Positions 8,519 to 17,522 of a DNA stretch of 64,000 nt are shown piece by piece. The notes beneath the pieces are model-generated. The model ran no database searches. It saw only the letters and a program-made list of their open reading frames with translations, and was not told the origin of the DNA. Source of the DNA: Sphingomonas sanxanigenens DSM 19645 = NX02 (GTDB lineage: Bacteria; Pseudomonadota; Alphaproteobacteria; Sphingomonadales; Sphingomonadaceae); the NCBI RefSeq assembly GCF_000512205.2, contig NZ_CP006644.1, positions 620,001 through 684,000 on the forward strand, given 5' to 3'. Position 1 is the first letter of the stretch. Each line of letters begins with the position of its first letter. A program made the translations under genes and the position numbers.

Positions 8519-9376
8519 GTGCGGCGTAGATCCTTGCTCGATCGCCGCAGCATTCTCGTCGCGCCCATCGCGCTTGCGCCCTGGCCGATCGCGGCTCGGG
8601 TTGCGCCGCTGGACCACCCCTGCGCGGTCCCGCCCGTCGCGCTCGTACCGTGGCAGCCGCCCATGGTCGTCAGCTTCGGCGACGGGCGGGCGAGGCTGCG
8701 CTTCATCGCCGCAAACCATGGCGCCGACCCGAAGGATGCCACGCACGGGCTGGTGCGGCGGGAACTGGCGCGTGGCGCTCCCCTGGTCATCGTGGAAGGC
8801 GTGCCGTCCGCGCTCGGGCCCAATCCGGCGCGGGTCATCGCCGATGGCGAGCATAGGCTGCGCGATGGCCGCATCGCCGAGCCGCTCTATGCATCGGTGC
8901 TCGCGGCGCGACGCGGATTGTCGTTCATGGGGGGCGATCTTGCGACGCCGGACCTCATTGCGCACAGCCGGCGCGCCGGCTTTGCCGACGCCGACATCCT
9001 CGGCGCACACGTGCTGCGCCGCCTGGCGGGCGAGCGCGATGCGTCGCCCGCCGCGCTGGTCGAACGCACGCGCCGCTTCCTGCCCGACGTCGACGCGTCA
9101 TTCGATTTCGGGGCCTGGTTCCGGCGGGCCTACGATGGTCCCTATTCTCCGGCCGCGGCGCGCGGGTTGGGCACGGCCTGCGGCACGGATCTGGCCGCAC
9201 GGATCGTGCGGGTCGAAACCGACGCGCGAAATGCCCATCTCCGGCAATTGATCATGCGCCATCTGGATCGGGCCGAAGAACTGCTGGTCGTGTTCGGCGC
9301 CAACCATCTCCTCGCACTTTACCCGGCGTTGAAGGGCCGTTTGCCGGAGGTGGGCGTTGAGCGGGAAGCGGCGTGA
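8519..9376 (+). CDS. Exported Tiki/TraB-superfamily-like protein
   Basis: A 285-residue protein with a GTG start and a basic, hydrophobic N-terminus (SILVAPIALAPWPIAARVA) that may be a signal sequence. The pattern FIAANHG near residue 65, then PLVIVEG, and FGANHLLALYPAL close to the C-terminus resembles the Tiki/TraB/GumN/EreA-like superfamily, where conserved His and Glu residues bind metal. This is a fold-level resemblance only. It follows the beta-propeller gene by 57 bases on the same strand and may share its operon. Confidence 0.5.
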   Translation: MRRRSLLDRRSILVAPIALAPWPIAARVAPLDHPCAVPPVALVPWQPPMVVSFGDGRARLRFIAANHGADPKDATHGLVRRELARGAPLVIVEGVPSALGPNPARVIADGEHRLRDGRIAEPLYASVLAARRGLSFMGGDLATPDLIAHSRRAGFADADILGAHVLRRLAGERDASPAALVERTRRFLPDVDASFDFGAWFRRAYDGPYSPAAARGLGTACGTDLAARIVRVETDARNAHLRQLIMRHLDRAEELLVVFGANHLLALYPALKGRLPEVGVEREAA

Positions 9377-9442
9377 ACACCAACTCCGAAGCGATGTCGC
9401 TGGGGCAGGTTCTGTTCTCCGATCATCCCATGCGCAGCGGAA

Positions 9443-9511
9443 CTAGTTTCAGGGACACAATATGAAACTCTTCGACACCGCCCATGGACACTAGTTTCGG
9501 GGACGCAATAT
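9443..9511. repeat. TGTCCCCGAAA-family repeats, left part, split by an IS
   Basis: Two direct copies of TAGTTTC(A/G)GGGACRCAATAT occur here (9444-9464 and 9492-9511), the first followed by GAAACTCTTCGACACCGC. The second copy is cut after CAATAT by the IS701-type element; its continuation, beginning ATATGAAACTCTTCGACACC, resumes at 11032. Inverted copies (ATTATGTCTCCGAAACT and ATTGTGTCCCCGAAAT) lie at about 11082-11137. The uninterrupted neighbour shows exactly where the IS entered. Confidence 0.75.
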
Positions 9512-11031
9512 CCCTACTGCGTCATAAAGATCGGATATTGGATTGAGGCGCGAGACAGCAGGGACATCGAGCTAGGCGCCTGACGATGGCGGCGGCGAGG
9601 TGGATGCGGATGGTGGCGATGGAGTCATGGACATGGCGCTGCGGCCGAACGGGGAGCGCCGCGCGGGATATAGGCTTTGGGAATGGGAGGTTTTTGGCGG
9701 GATAGCGGATGGTGGAGGGCTGAGGGGGGAATCGTCTCCATTTGGGAGATGAGGAATCCGTAGGCGGCGATGCATAGGGTGACATGGTGGTGGAAGCCGC
9801 GCCATCCGCGGCCTTCATAGTGGCCGAGGCCGCATTGCTGCTTGAGATCGAGATAGTCGCGCTCGATGCGCCAGCGCAGCTTTGTGAGGCGGACGAGTTC
9901 GGTCGTGGCGATGTCGGCTGGCAGGGTGGAGAGCCAGAAGCGGGCGGGTTCGGGGTCGCCTTGTGGCCATTCGATCATGAGCCATAGCTCGGGGGAAGGA
10001 TTGGCGCGCAGGCCATCGCCATTGGCACAGCATAGCCGCAGGAAAGCGAAGCGTCCGCCGAGCGGTTCGCTCGATCCCTGGCGGCAGGTCACGGTCTGCC
10101 ACGCGCTGTCGGGCAACTCGAGCGCGAGCGCCTTGACCTGAACCGGTTGATGAGCGTGCTTGGGCAGCTTCTGCTCACCAGGCCGAGGGCCACGGCGGTG
10201 CGTTCTGGAGCGTGGCGGCGGCGCCTCGCCGGGGCGCCAGACATTGGTGATGGGGCGGATCGCGACCGCGTAGGCTAAGCCCAGATCGGTCACGCCCTGG
10301 CGGAAATCGGCGGCGCCGCCATAGCCGGCATCGGCCAGCACGACGCCTGGCGGCAAGCCTTGCGCGATCGCCGCCGCGAGCTGATCGAGCGCGATCCCGG
10401 TCTTGGACCGGAAGGGGATATCCTCGGGCACCCTGGCCTTGCGCCGCCGCTCGGCGTCGTTCGCCCAGGCCTCCGGCAGGAACAGCCGGTGCGCAACCGG
10501 CAGGCTCGCCGTCTCGGTCGCCAACGACAGGCTGACCATCACCTGGCAGTTCTCGGTCTTGCCGAGTTGTCCGCAATATTGCCGCGCCACGCCGACCGAA
10601 TGCTTCCCCTTCTTGGGAAAGCCCGTGTCGTCGATGATCCAGGCCTCGACCGGGCCGTCGCGCTCCACCACCGGCAGAACCTGCTCGCGGACACACGCCA
10701 TCAGCGCCTCGTCCGACCAGCCGCCCTGACCCACGAAATGCAGCAGCGACTGGTGTTTCGCCGATACCCGGTCAGGCCGAACCACCGCCGCCAGCGGCTC
10801 CACGCTCTTGCGCTCCACGGGAAGCAGCAGTCCCGTGCAATAATCCCTCAACGGTTCGGCTCGGTCCGCATGCCCGATCACTTTCACAAGACGATCGACA
10901 TAAGCGTCAAAACGCGCTTCAATCTCCTCCGTCCAGCGACCCTCCATCCCGACCCTCCAGCTCAGTTTGAATCACCGAGCCTATCACATCTGCGCCGGTA
11001 CCGAATCCCCCCTTCTTCTGACTCAGTAGGG
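9512..11031 (-). mobile_element. IS701-family insertion sequence, copy A
   Basis: A complete 1520-bp element. Terminal inverted repeats are CCCTACTGCGTCATAAAG on the left and CCCTACTGAGTCAGAAG on the right (read inward). It is flanked by a 4-bp target duplication ATAT (9508-9511 and 11032-11035). A full second copy lies at 16003-17522 and a truncated third at 48724-49269. It entered one unit of the TGTCCCCGAAA repeat family. Confidence 0.92.
9625..10947 (-). CDS. IS701-family transposase (copy A)
   Basis: A 440-residue DDE transposase. The first acidic residue sits in the family signature IIDDTGFPKKGKHSVGVARQ (about residues 103-122), the second in VVLADAGYG, and the Glu in LRWRIERDYLDLKQQCG. 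It moves the element by cut-and-paste. It is intact. Compared with copy B I noted a Cys in place of Trp in TVT(C/W)RQGSS and silent changes upstream; otherwise the two look the same. Confidence 0.92.
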   Translation of the reverse strand: MEGRWTEEIEARFDAYVDRLVKVIGHADRAEPLRDYCTGLLLPVERKSVEPLAAVVRPDRVSAKHQSLLHFVGQGGWSDEALMACVREQVLPVVERDGPVEAWIIDDTGFPKKGKHSVGVARQYCGQLGKTENCQVMVSLSLATETASLPVAHRLFLPEAWANDAERRRKARVPEDIPFRSKTGIALDQLAAAIAQGLPPGVVLADAGYGGAADFRQGVTDLGLAYAVAIRPITNVWRPGEAPPPRSRTHRRGPRPGEQKLPKHAHQPVQVKALALELPDSAWQTVTCRQGSSEPLGGRFAFLRLCCANGDGLRANPSPELWLMIEWPQGDPEPARFWLSTLPADIATTELVRLTKLRWRIERDYLDLKQQCGLGHYEGRGWRGFHHHVTLCIAAYGFLISQMETIPPSALHHPLSRQKPPIPKAYIPRGAPRSAAAPCP

Positions 11032-11140
11032 ATATGAAACTCTTCGACACCGCTGATCGCGGCGTTCGGCACCGCGGTTTTACATTATGTCTCCGAAACT
11101 TGCCGCGGATCTATTTCCTATTGTGTCCCCGAAATCACAG
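11032..11140. repeat. TGTCCCCGAAA-family repeats, right part
   Basis: The sequence resumes the interrupted repeat (ATATGAAACTCTTCGACACC) and then carries two inverted copies of the core, near 11082-11100 (TATGTCTCCGAAACT) and 11117-11137 (TTGTGTCCCCGAAAT). With the left part at 9443-9511 it forms a pre-IS repeat cluster of two direct and two inverted units. Confidence 0.7.
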
Positions 11141-11225
11141 CCACGCGGGCAGGTTGATGGAAAACAGGCATTGTAAGGCGAAGGCGCCGCGCGCGATGTC
11201 GCGGCGCTCTCCTTGCCCGGCCGGC

Positions 11226-11981
11226 TCAGATCGTCTGCCCGCCGGACACCTCGATCCGCTGCGCGGTGACCCAGCGATTGTCCGGCCCCAGCAGGCTGGC
11301 GACCATCGGGCCGATATCGTCGGGCATGCCGACGCGGCCCAGCGCGGTCATGTCGGCGAACTGCTTGTTGAGGTCCGCCATGTCGCGCACCGCGCCACCG
11401 AGGAAATCCGTCTCGATCGCGCCTGGGGCGACGACGTTGGCGGTGATGCCGCGGCTGCCGAACTCCTTCGCCATGTAGACCGTCAGCGTCTCGACCGCGC
11501 CCTTGGCGGCGGAATAGGCAGCAAAGCCGGCGACCGACACGCGGGTGAGGCCGGACGAGACGTTCACGATGCGGCCGCCGTCCGCCAGGACGGGCAGCAG
11601 CGCCTGCGTCAGGAAGAACACGCCCTTCACATGCGTGTCGAACAGCGCGTCGAACTGCGCCTCCGTGGTGTCGGCGATGCTCGCCATCTCGCCCTGGCCG
11701 GCATTGTTGACGAGATGGTCGAAGCTGTCGCGGTTCCAGGTGGCGGACAAGGCGGCGCGGACATCGGCGGCGAAGGCGGGGACGCTGGCGACATCGCCGA
11801 CGTCGAGCCGAAGCGCGACGGCCTTGCGGCCGAGCGCCTCGATCTCGGCGACGACGGCCCTTGCCTGTTCCTCGCCGTTGCGGAAGGTGAGGATGACATC
11901 GCCGCCGCGCCGCGCGATGCTGAGCGCGATGTTGCGGCCAAGGCCCCGATTGGCGCCGGTGACGAGCGAAATGGTGGTCAT
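11226..11981 (-). CDS. Short-chain dehydrogenase/reductase
   Basis: A 251-residue classical SDR. Motifs in order: TGANRGLG (cofactor loop), HLVNNAGQG, the catalytic Ser in VNVSSG, YSAAK (catalytic Tyr/Lys) and the VAPGAIETDF segment after the active site. The ATG at 11981 follows AAGGAGA, which sets the start. It reads the same way as the AraC gene at 12258-13160, with the regulator upstream. The substrate is unknown; SDRs of this type reduce small ketones or oxoacyl groups. Confidence 0.88.
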   Translation of the reverse strand: MTTISLVTGANRGLGRNIALSIARRGGDVILTFRNGEEQARAVVAEIEALGRKAVALRLDVGDVASVPAFAADVRAALSATWNRDSFDHLVNNAGQGEMASIADTTEAQFDALFDTHVKGVFFLTQALLPVLADGGRIVNVSSGLTRVSVAGFAAYSAAKGAVETLTVYMAKEFGSRGITANVVAPGAIETDFLGGAVRDMADLNKQFADMTALGRVGMPDDIGPMVASLLGPDNRWVTAQRIEVSGGQTI

Positions 11982-12257
11982 GGGAACGTCTCCTTGGGGT
12001 GGGGTTGGAACCCCATCCTTGTGCCGTGCGGAGGCGGTGCGTGGTTGCCGGATCCGACGGTTCTCTTGCCTGATCCTGCGGATGCGTTGCCAGCCCTGCC
12101 GCGAATAGCGGGTGCTGCGCCCGCCGGCGCCGTCCTTTGCCAATATGCCAGGCTCGAACGAATCGTTGATGTCGCACGGTGCGGTGTCGGACGATTTCGT
12201 TCCGATGCCGGGGTTTCGAAATGGACGCGCTCCCGGCCATTCCCCAACGGCCGGCGA

Positions 12258-13160
12258 TCACCCCCGCCCCGCGACACCCCCGCGCCGGAGGTCCGCCACC
12301 GGTGCATTGCCGAACATCGCCTTATACTCCCGGCTGAACTGAGACGGGCTCTGGTAACCCACCTCGAACGCCACGCGCTCGACATTGGCGCTGCCGGCGG
12401 CGAGCAGCTTGCGCGCTTCCAGCAGGCGCATGTGGCGCTGGAAGGCGAGCGGGCTGTGGCCCGTCACCGCCTTGAAATGCCGGTGGAACGAGGTGACGCT
12501 CATCCCTGCCGATGCCGCAAGGTCGGCGATGACGACGGGTGCGTTGTTGTTCGCGCCCAGCCAGTCGGCCGCGGCCTTGATCTGCCGCACGCGATCGTCG
12601 CGCTGGCCGATCTGGCGCAGCGTGTCGCCCATCGGGCTCTGCAGCAGGCGGTAATAGAGTTCGCTCTCATAGTTCGGGGCGAGCATGGCGACATCGTCGG
12701 GGCTGTTCACCAGCCCGACGAGCCGCGCGAACGCATCGCCGACCGTGCTGTTCAGGTCGCCGGCGGCCACCGCGCAGGTCCAGCGATTTTCGCCCTTGGG
12801 CATGCCGAGCATGACCCGCGTCAGCCGGTCGATATCGAGATGGAGGCTGATCCCGACATAGGGCAGGCCGGGCGCCGCGCCGGTCAGTTCATGGGCATAG
12901 GGCAGGCCGAAGGACGAGGCCGCGCACGCGCCCGCCACCAGTTCGAAGCGGTTGGCGCCCATCGTCAGCACCTTGGTGCCGCGCGCGACCGCGTAGAACA
13001 TCGGTTCGAACACCGCCGATACCGGCGCGGTGTCGCTCGTGCTCGACCAGACCATCAGCCGCGTCACCGGCGTCTCACGCCCCACCAGCCCCGGGCCGGA
13101 CGCGGTCCAGGGGGCGACATCGTCAAGCAGGCGACGGGTGATGCGCTGGGGATCGGACAT
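12258..13160 (-). CDS. AraC-family transcriptional regulator
   Basis: A 300-residue regulator with an AraC_N-like sensor (about residues 20-175; ALARGTKVLTMGANRFE type segment) and a C-terminal double HTH ending VGYQSPSQFSREYKAMFG. It is closely similar in layout to the AraC regulator at 970-1986. It is divergent from the SDR gene at 13296 (135 bases between starts) and upstream of the SDR gene at 11226. It is therefore placed to control both, and any operator should lie in 13161-13295. Confidence 0.88.
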   Translation of the reverse strand: MSDPQRITRRLLDDVAPWTASGPGLVGRETPVTRLMVWSSTSDTAPVSAVFEPMFYAVARGTKVLTMGANRFELVAGACAASSFGLPYAHELTGAAPGLPYVGISLHLDIDRLTRVMLGMPKGENRWTCAVAAGDLNSTVGDAFARLVGLVNSPDDVAMLAPNYESELYYRLLQSPMGDTLRQIGQRDDRVRQIKAAADWLGANNNAPVVIADLAASAGMSVTSFHRHFKAVTGHSPLAFQRHMRLLEARKLLAAGSANVERVAFEVGYQSPSQFSREYKAMFGNAPVADLRRGGVAGRG

Positions 13161-13295
13161 GGGCGGTAGATAGGCACTTGGCAGGATCAGGCAAGACTAA
13201 GGCATGATCGGGAATGTCGTTCCGGTCATCGCTCTCTATCTCCCGATCGACACGACATCCTCACCCAAACCAACTTTGGTAGAAAAGGACAGACC

Positions 13296-14036
13296 ATGAT
13301 CGATCTGAACGGAAAGCGTGCGCTGGTGACGGGCGGCTCGCGGGGCATCGGCGCCGCGATCGCGCTGGCGCTGGCGGAAAATGGCGCCGACGTCGCCTTC
13401 ACCTACCAGAACTCAGCGGAAAAGGCCGCGGCGGTGGCCCGATCCATTGAGGGCACCGGCCACCGCGCCTTCGCCATCCAGGCCGACAGCGCCGACCCTG
13501 CGGCGATCGCGCGTGCGGTTGACGAAGCCGTCGCTGCGCTCGGCGGGATCGACATCCTCGTCAACAGCGCGGCGATCGGCGTCGCCGGCCCGATCGCCGA
13601 CCTCGACGTGGACGCCTGGCAGGCGATGATGGACGTCAACGTCCGCGCGCCCGTGCTGTTTGCGAAGGCGGTGATCCCGCATCTCGGCGACGGCGGCCGC
13701 ATCGTCTCGATCGGCTCGGGACTGGGCGAGCGGGTGCCGTTCCCGGGCGTGACGGCCTATGCGATGTCCAAGGCGGCGCTGACCGCTTTCACCCGCGGCC
13801 TCTCGCGCGAACTCGGACCCGACGGCATCACCGTGAACCTCGTTCAGCCCGGCTCGACCGATACGGATGCGAACCCGGCCAATGGCGATGCCGCCGATTT
13901 CCAGCGCGGCATGACCTCGCTGGGGCGCTATGGCGAGCCGCGCGAAGTCGCCAACGCGGTGGTGTTTCTCGCAAGCCCGGCGGCGAGCGTGATCACGGGG
14001 GCCGTACTGACGGCGGATGGCGGCGCGCTCGCCTGA
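13296..14036 (+). CDS. Short-chain dehydrogenase/reductase
   Basis: A 246-residue SDR close to the 3-oxoacyl-ACP reductase/glucose dehydrogenase group. Motifs are TGGSRGIG, LVNSAAIG, the catalytic Ser in VSIGSG, YAMSK and VQPGSTDTD, ending with the GAVLTADGG tail seen in tetrameric members. AAAAGGAC lies just upstream of the ATG. It is divergent from the AraC gene. A damaged copy of its last third lies at 15646-15890. Confidence 0.9.
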   Translation: MIDLNGKRALVTGGSRGIGAAIALALAENGADVAFTYQNSAEKAAAVARSIEGTGHRAFAIQADSADPAAIARAVDEAVAALGGIDILVNSAAIGVAGPIADLDVDAWQAMMDVNVRAPVLFAKAVIPHLGDGGRIVSIGSGLGERVPFPGVTAYAMSKAALTAFTRGLSRELGPDGITVNLVQPGSTDTDANPANGDAADFQRGMTSLGRYGEPREVANAVVFLASPAASVITGAVLTADGGALA

Positions 14037-14248
14037 ACGGATCCGGCCATCGCCCGCGCGCCAGTCTCCCGTTTCCGGCCTCCCGTTTCCGGCGCGGCGT
14101 GGGCGGGGGGCAGCCTGCGCGCGCGCATGGACCTTCGCGACGCGTCCCCGAGTCTAGCCGAGGCCGGCAGATCAGTGTAGCCGGGATATGAGGGCCCTGG
14201 GCCGAGCGTTTTGCCCGGGCCGTTTTCCCGAGTGAAGGAGCGACCGAC

Positions 14249-14392
14249 ATACCACGCAAACCGAACTATGACTTCGAGCGGCGCGAGCGCGAACGCGTCA
14301 AGGCAGCCGAATCCGCGAAGAAGGCGCTGGCGAAAGCGGAGAAGCGCGCCGCCGGGCAGGAAACGCCCGATGCGGATCCGTCAGGCGATTGA
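14249..14392 (+). CDS. Small basic helical protein with an apparent AUA start
   Basis: A 47-residue frame reading PRKPNYDFERRERERVKAA and then Ala/Lys-rich helix, a pattern I associate with short sphingomonad proteins beginning MPRKPNYDFERRERE. The codon in the start position is ATA, eight bases after GAAGGAG. There is no ATG, GTG or TTG in frame near it. The function is unknown. It lies just ahead of the rsgA-like gene and may be cotranscribed with it. Confidence 0.5.
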   Translation: MPRKPNYDFERRERERVKAAESAKKALAKAEKRAAGQETPDADPSGD

Positions 14393-14408
14393 CCGGCCCG
14401 CTGACCCG

Positions 14409-15446
14409 ATGACGGCAACGTCCGGATCCGGTCTCGCCCAGCTCGGCTGGAAACCCTTCTTCAGCGAACAGGTTTCCGCCGGGCCGGGCCACCATTGCGC
14501 GCCTGCCCGCGTCGTGTCGGTTCATCGCGGACGGGTGACCGTCTCGGGCGAAGGGTTCGCGGACTCGATCTCGTCCAGCCTGCCGGTGCGCGGCGGCGCG
14601 GAGGACCGACCGACCGTGGGCGACTGGCTGTTGATCGATCGCGACAGCCGGACCCTCGTGCGCATCCTCGATCGGGCGAGCCTGCTCAAGCGGCCCGCGC
14701 CGGGCGACGACCGCCGGGTCCAGCTCATCGCCGCGAATGTCGACACGCTGTTCATCGTCACGTCCTGCGACCAGGATTTCAACATTTCGCGGCTCGAACG
14801 CTATCTCGTGCTCGCGCGCGAGGCGCGCGTCCGGCCGGTCATCATCCTCACGAAAGCCGATCTCTCACCCATGCCGGGGAGCTTCGTCGATGCGGCGCGC
14901 GCGCTCCAGCCGGGGTTGCAGGCGGAACTGGTCGACGGGCGCGATCCGGCGAGCGCCGCGCGCCTCGCCGGATATTGCGGCTTCGGAGAGACGGTCGCGC
15001 TGGTGGGATCGTCCGGCGTCGGCAAGTCGACGCTCGTCAACACGCTCAAGGGATCGGCCAGCATCGCCACCCAGCCCGTCCGCGAGGGCGACGGCAAGGG
15101 CCAGCACACGACAACGGTCCGCGAGATGCATCGCCTGTCCGACGGCGCGGACGGCGGCGGCTGGCTGGTGGATACGCCCGGCATGCGCGAGCTGCAGATG
15201 TCGGATGTGGCGTCCGGCGTAACCGAGGTGTTCGAGGACGTCACCGCCGTGGCGCTCGCGTGCCGGTTCGCGAACTGCACCCACGCCGACGAGCCCGGAT
15301 GCGCCATCCAGGCCGCGATGGCGGAAGGGAGCCTCGACCCAGCGCGCGTCGGACGGTGGCGCAAGCTGGCCGAGGAAGATGCCGTGAACAGCGGCGCCGC
15401 AGCGGTTCGCCGCTCCCGCCCGGCAAAAGGTGGAAACAGGAGATGA
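14409..15446 (+). CDS. rsgA: Ribosome small-subunit-dependent GTPase RsgA
   Basis: A 345-residue circularly permuted GTPase that aids late 30S subunit maturation. An N-terminal OB-fold-like segment is followed by the permuted order of G motifs: TKADL (G4), GSSGVGKST (G1), the GQHTTT switch and DTPGM (G3). The C-terminal zinc site is C-x-F-x-N-C-x-H-x5-C (CRFANCTHADEPGC). The start at 14409 gives the usual length; an ATG at 14370 is also in frame, and neither has a strong ribosome binding site. Confidence 0.92.
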   Translation: MTATSGSGLAQLGWKPFFSEQVSAGPGHHCAPARVVSVHRGRVTVSGEGFADSISSSLPVRGGAEDRPTVGDWLLIDRDSRTLVRILDRASLLKRPAPGDDRRVQLIAANVDTLFIVTSCDQDFNISRLERYLVLAREARVRPVIILTKADLSPMPGSFVDAARALQPGLQAELVDGRDPASAARLAGYCGFGETVALVGSSGVGKSTLVNTLKGSASIATQPVREGDGKGQHTTTVREMHRLSDGADGGGWLVDTPGMRELQMSDVASGVTEVFEDVTAVALACRFANCTHADEPGCAIQAAMAEGSLDPARVGRWRKLAEEDAVNSGAAAVRRSRPAKGGNRR

Positions 15447-15449
15447 TGC

Positions 15450-15605
15450 GTGGCTGATCTTTACCTTCGCGCGCTGGAGTCCGAGCGCAAGCGCCTGTGG
15501 GCCGAGTGCCGGCTGAAGGGCCTCTCCCGGGGCACGCCGGAGCGGCTCCGGATCGAAGAGCTCGATACGCTGCTGGCGGAGCATCGGGCGAAACGGGCTG
15601 GCTAG
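15450..15605 (+). CDS. Small protein of unknown function
   Basis: A 51-residue helical, charged protein (VADLYLRALESERKRLW...) with a GTG start. CAGGAG lies about seven bases upstream, and the gene begins just after the RsgA stop, so the two are probably cotranscribed. It has no signal or membrane segment. I do not recognise a family. Confidence 0.5.
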   Translation: MADLYLRALESERKRLWAECRLKGLSRGTPERLRIEELDTLLAEHRAKRAG

Positions 15606-15645
15606 GCGGTTCCGGGGATGAACGGGCGTCCGCCGCTCGGACACC

Positions 15646-15890
15646 GCCGCGAACTGGGGCCCAAGCTCATCACCGTGAACCTCGTCCAGCGCGGATCGAC
15701 CGACACGGATGCCAATCCGGCGCGGACGGCGACGCCGCCGATGTCCAGCGCGCCCTGACCTCGCTCGGCCGCTACGGCGAACCCAGCGAAGAGGCGAGCG
15801 CGGTGGTGGTCCTCGCGAGCCCGGCGGCATGTGTGATCGCGGGGAGCGGTGCTGACGGGGGATGGCGCCGCCATCGCCTTAAGAAAACCT
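15646..15890 (+). pseudogene. Decayed C-terminal fragment of an SDR gene
   Basis: Reading the strand gives ITVNLVQRGSTDTDANPA, then after a two-base insertion QRALTSLGRYGEPSEEASAV. This matches, with changes, the last third of the SDR at 13296-14036 (ITVNLVQPGSTDTDANPA, QRGMTSLGRYGEPREVANAV). There is no start, no cofactor-binding half and a frameshift near 15722. It is a partial duplicate left next to the insertion point of IS701 copy B. Confidence 0.75.
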
Positions 15891-16002
15891 CTACCTAAGC
15901 CTGCGCACCGATCACCCGCTTCAGGCGGATTCGGCGCCTCGTGGGCGATGCCGATCGGTCGATCGTGGCCGTCGTCGATGCCCGTACCGGCGCATTTTGT
16001 AT

Positions 16003-17522
16003 CCCTACTGCGTCATAAAGATCGGATATTGGATTGAGGCGCGAGACAGCAGGGACATCGAGCTAGGCGCCTGACGATGGCGGCGGCGAGGTGGATGCGG
16101 ATGGTGGCGATGGAGTCATGGACATGGCGCTGCGGCCGAACGGGGAGCGCCGCGCGGGATATAGGCTTTGGGAATGGGAGGTTTTTGGCGGGATAGCGGA
16201 TGGTGGAGGGCTGAGGGGGGAATCGTCTCCATTTGGGAGATGAGGAATCCGTAGGCGGCGATGCATAGGGTGACATGGTGGTGGAAGCCGCGCCATCCGC
16301 GGCCTTCATAGTGGCCGAGGCCGCATTGCTGCTTGAGATCGAGATAGTCGCGCTCGATGCGCCAGCGCAGCTTTGTGAGGCGGACGAGTTCGGTCGTGGC
16401 GATGTCGGCTGGCAGGGTGGAGAGCCAGAAGCGGGCGGGTTCGGGGTCGCCTTGTGGCCATTCGATCATGAGCCATAGCTCGGGGGAAGGATTGGCGCGC
16501 AGGCCATCGCCATTGGCACAGCATAGCCGCAGGAAAGCGAAGCGTCCGCCGAGCGGTTCGCTCGATCCCTGGCGCCAGGTCACGGTCTGCCACGCGCTGT
16601 CGGGCAACTCGAGCGCGAGCGCCTTGACCTGAACCGGTTGATGAGCGTGCTTGGGCAGCTTCTGCTCACCAGGCCGAGGGCCACGGCGGTGCGTTCTGGA
16701 GCGTGGCGGCGGCGCCTCGCCGGGGCGCCAGACATTGGTGATGGGGCGGATCGCGACCGCGTAGGCTAAGCCCAGATCGGTCACGCCCTGGCGGAAATCG
16801 GCGGCGCCGCCATAGCCGGCATCGGCCAGCACGACGCCTGGCGGCAAGCCTTGCGCGATCGCCGCCGCGAGCTGATCGAGCGCGATCCCGGTCTTGGACC
16901 GGAAGGGGATATCCTCGGGCACCCTGGCCTTGCGCCGCCGCTCGGCGTCGTTCGCCCAGGCCTCCGGCAGGAACAGCCGGTGCGCAACCGGCAGGCTCGC
17001 CGTCTCGGTCGCCAACGACAGGCTGACCATCACCTGGCAGTTCTCGGTCTTGCCGAGTTGTCCGCAATATTGCCGCGCCACGCCGACCGAATGCTTCCCC
17101 TTCTTGGGAAAGCCCGTGTCGTCGATGATCCAGGCCTCGACCGGGCCGTCGCGCTCCACCACCGGCAGAACCTGCTCGCGGACACACGCCATCAGCGCCT
17201 CGTCCGACCAGCCTCCCTGACCCACGAAATGCAGCAGCGACTGGTGTTTCGCCGATACCCGATCAGGCCGAACCACCGCCGCCAGCGGCTCCACGCTCTT
17301 GCGCTCCACGGGAAGCAGCAGTCCCGTGCAATAATCCCTCAACGGTTCGGCTCGGTCCGCATGCCCGATCACTTTCACAAGACGATCGACATAAGCGTCA
17401 AAACGCGCTTCAATCTCCTCCGTCCAGCGACCCTCCATCCCGACCCTCCAGCTCAGTTTGAATCACCGAGCCTATCACATCTGCGCCGGTACCGAATCCC
17501 CCCTTCTTCTGACTCAGTAGGG
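16003..17522 (-). mobile_element. IS701-family insertion sequence, copy B
   Basis: A complete 1520-bp element, nearly identical to copy A and in the same orientation. Its terminal repeats begin CCCTACTG at each end. The target duplication is GTAT (15999-16002 and 17523-17526), different from the ATAT of copy A, so the two inserted separately. Immediately to the right is another TGTCCCCGAAA repeat. Confidence 0.92.
16116..17438 (-). CDS. IS701-family transposase (copy B)
   Basis: An intact 440-residue DDE transposase with the same catalytic signatures as copy A (IIDDTGFPKKGKHS, VLADAGYG, RWRIERDYLDL). It carries Trp in TVTWRQGSS where copy A has Cys. Either copy could supply transposase to the other and to the truncated copy at 48724, which keeps the end next to the transposase start. 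Confidence 0.92.
   Translation of the reverse strand: MEGRWTEEIEARFDAYVDRLVKVIGHADRAEPLRDYCTGLLLPVERKSVEPLAAVVRPDRVSAKHQSLLHFVGQGGWSDEALMACVREQVLPVVERDGPVEAWIIDDTGFPKKGKHSVGVARQYCGQLGKTENCQVMVSLSLATETASLPVAHRLFLPEAWANDAERRRKARVPEDIPFRSKTGIALDQLAAAIAQGLPPGVVLADAGYGGAADFRQGVTDLGLAYAVAIRPITNVWRPGEAPPPRSRTHRRGPRPGEQKLPKHAHQPVQVKALALELPDSAWQTVTWRQGSSEPLGGRFAFLRLCCANGDGLRANPSPELWLMIEWPQGDPEPARFWLSTLPADIATTELVRLTKLRWRIERDYLDLKQQCGLGHYEGRGWRGFHHHVTLCIAAYGFLISQMETIPPSALHHPLSRQKPPIPKAYIPRGAPRSAAAPCP

Noticed and set aside
9512-17522. A composite transposon bounded by the two IS701 copies
   Set aside because: Each copy has its own 4-bp target duplication (ATAT and GTAT), which shows separate insertions.
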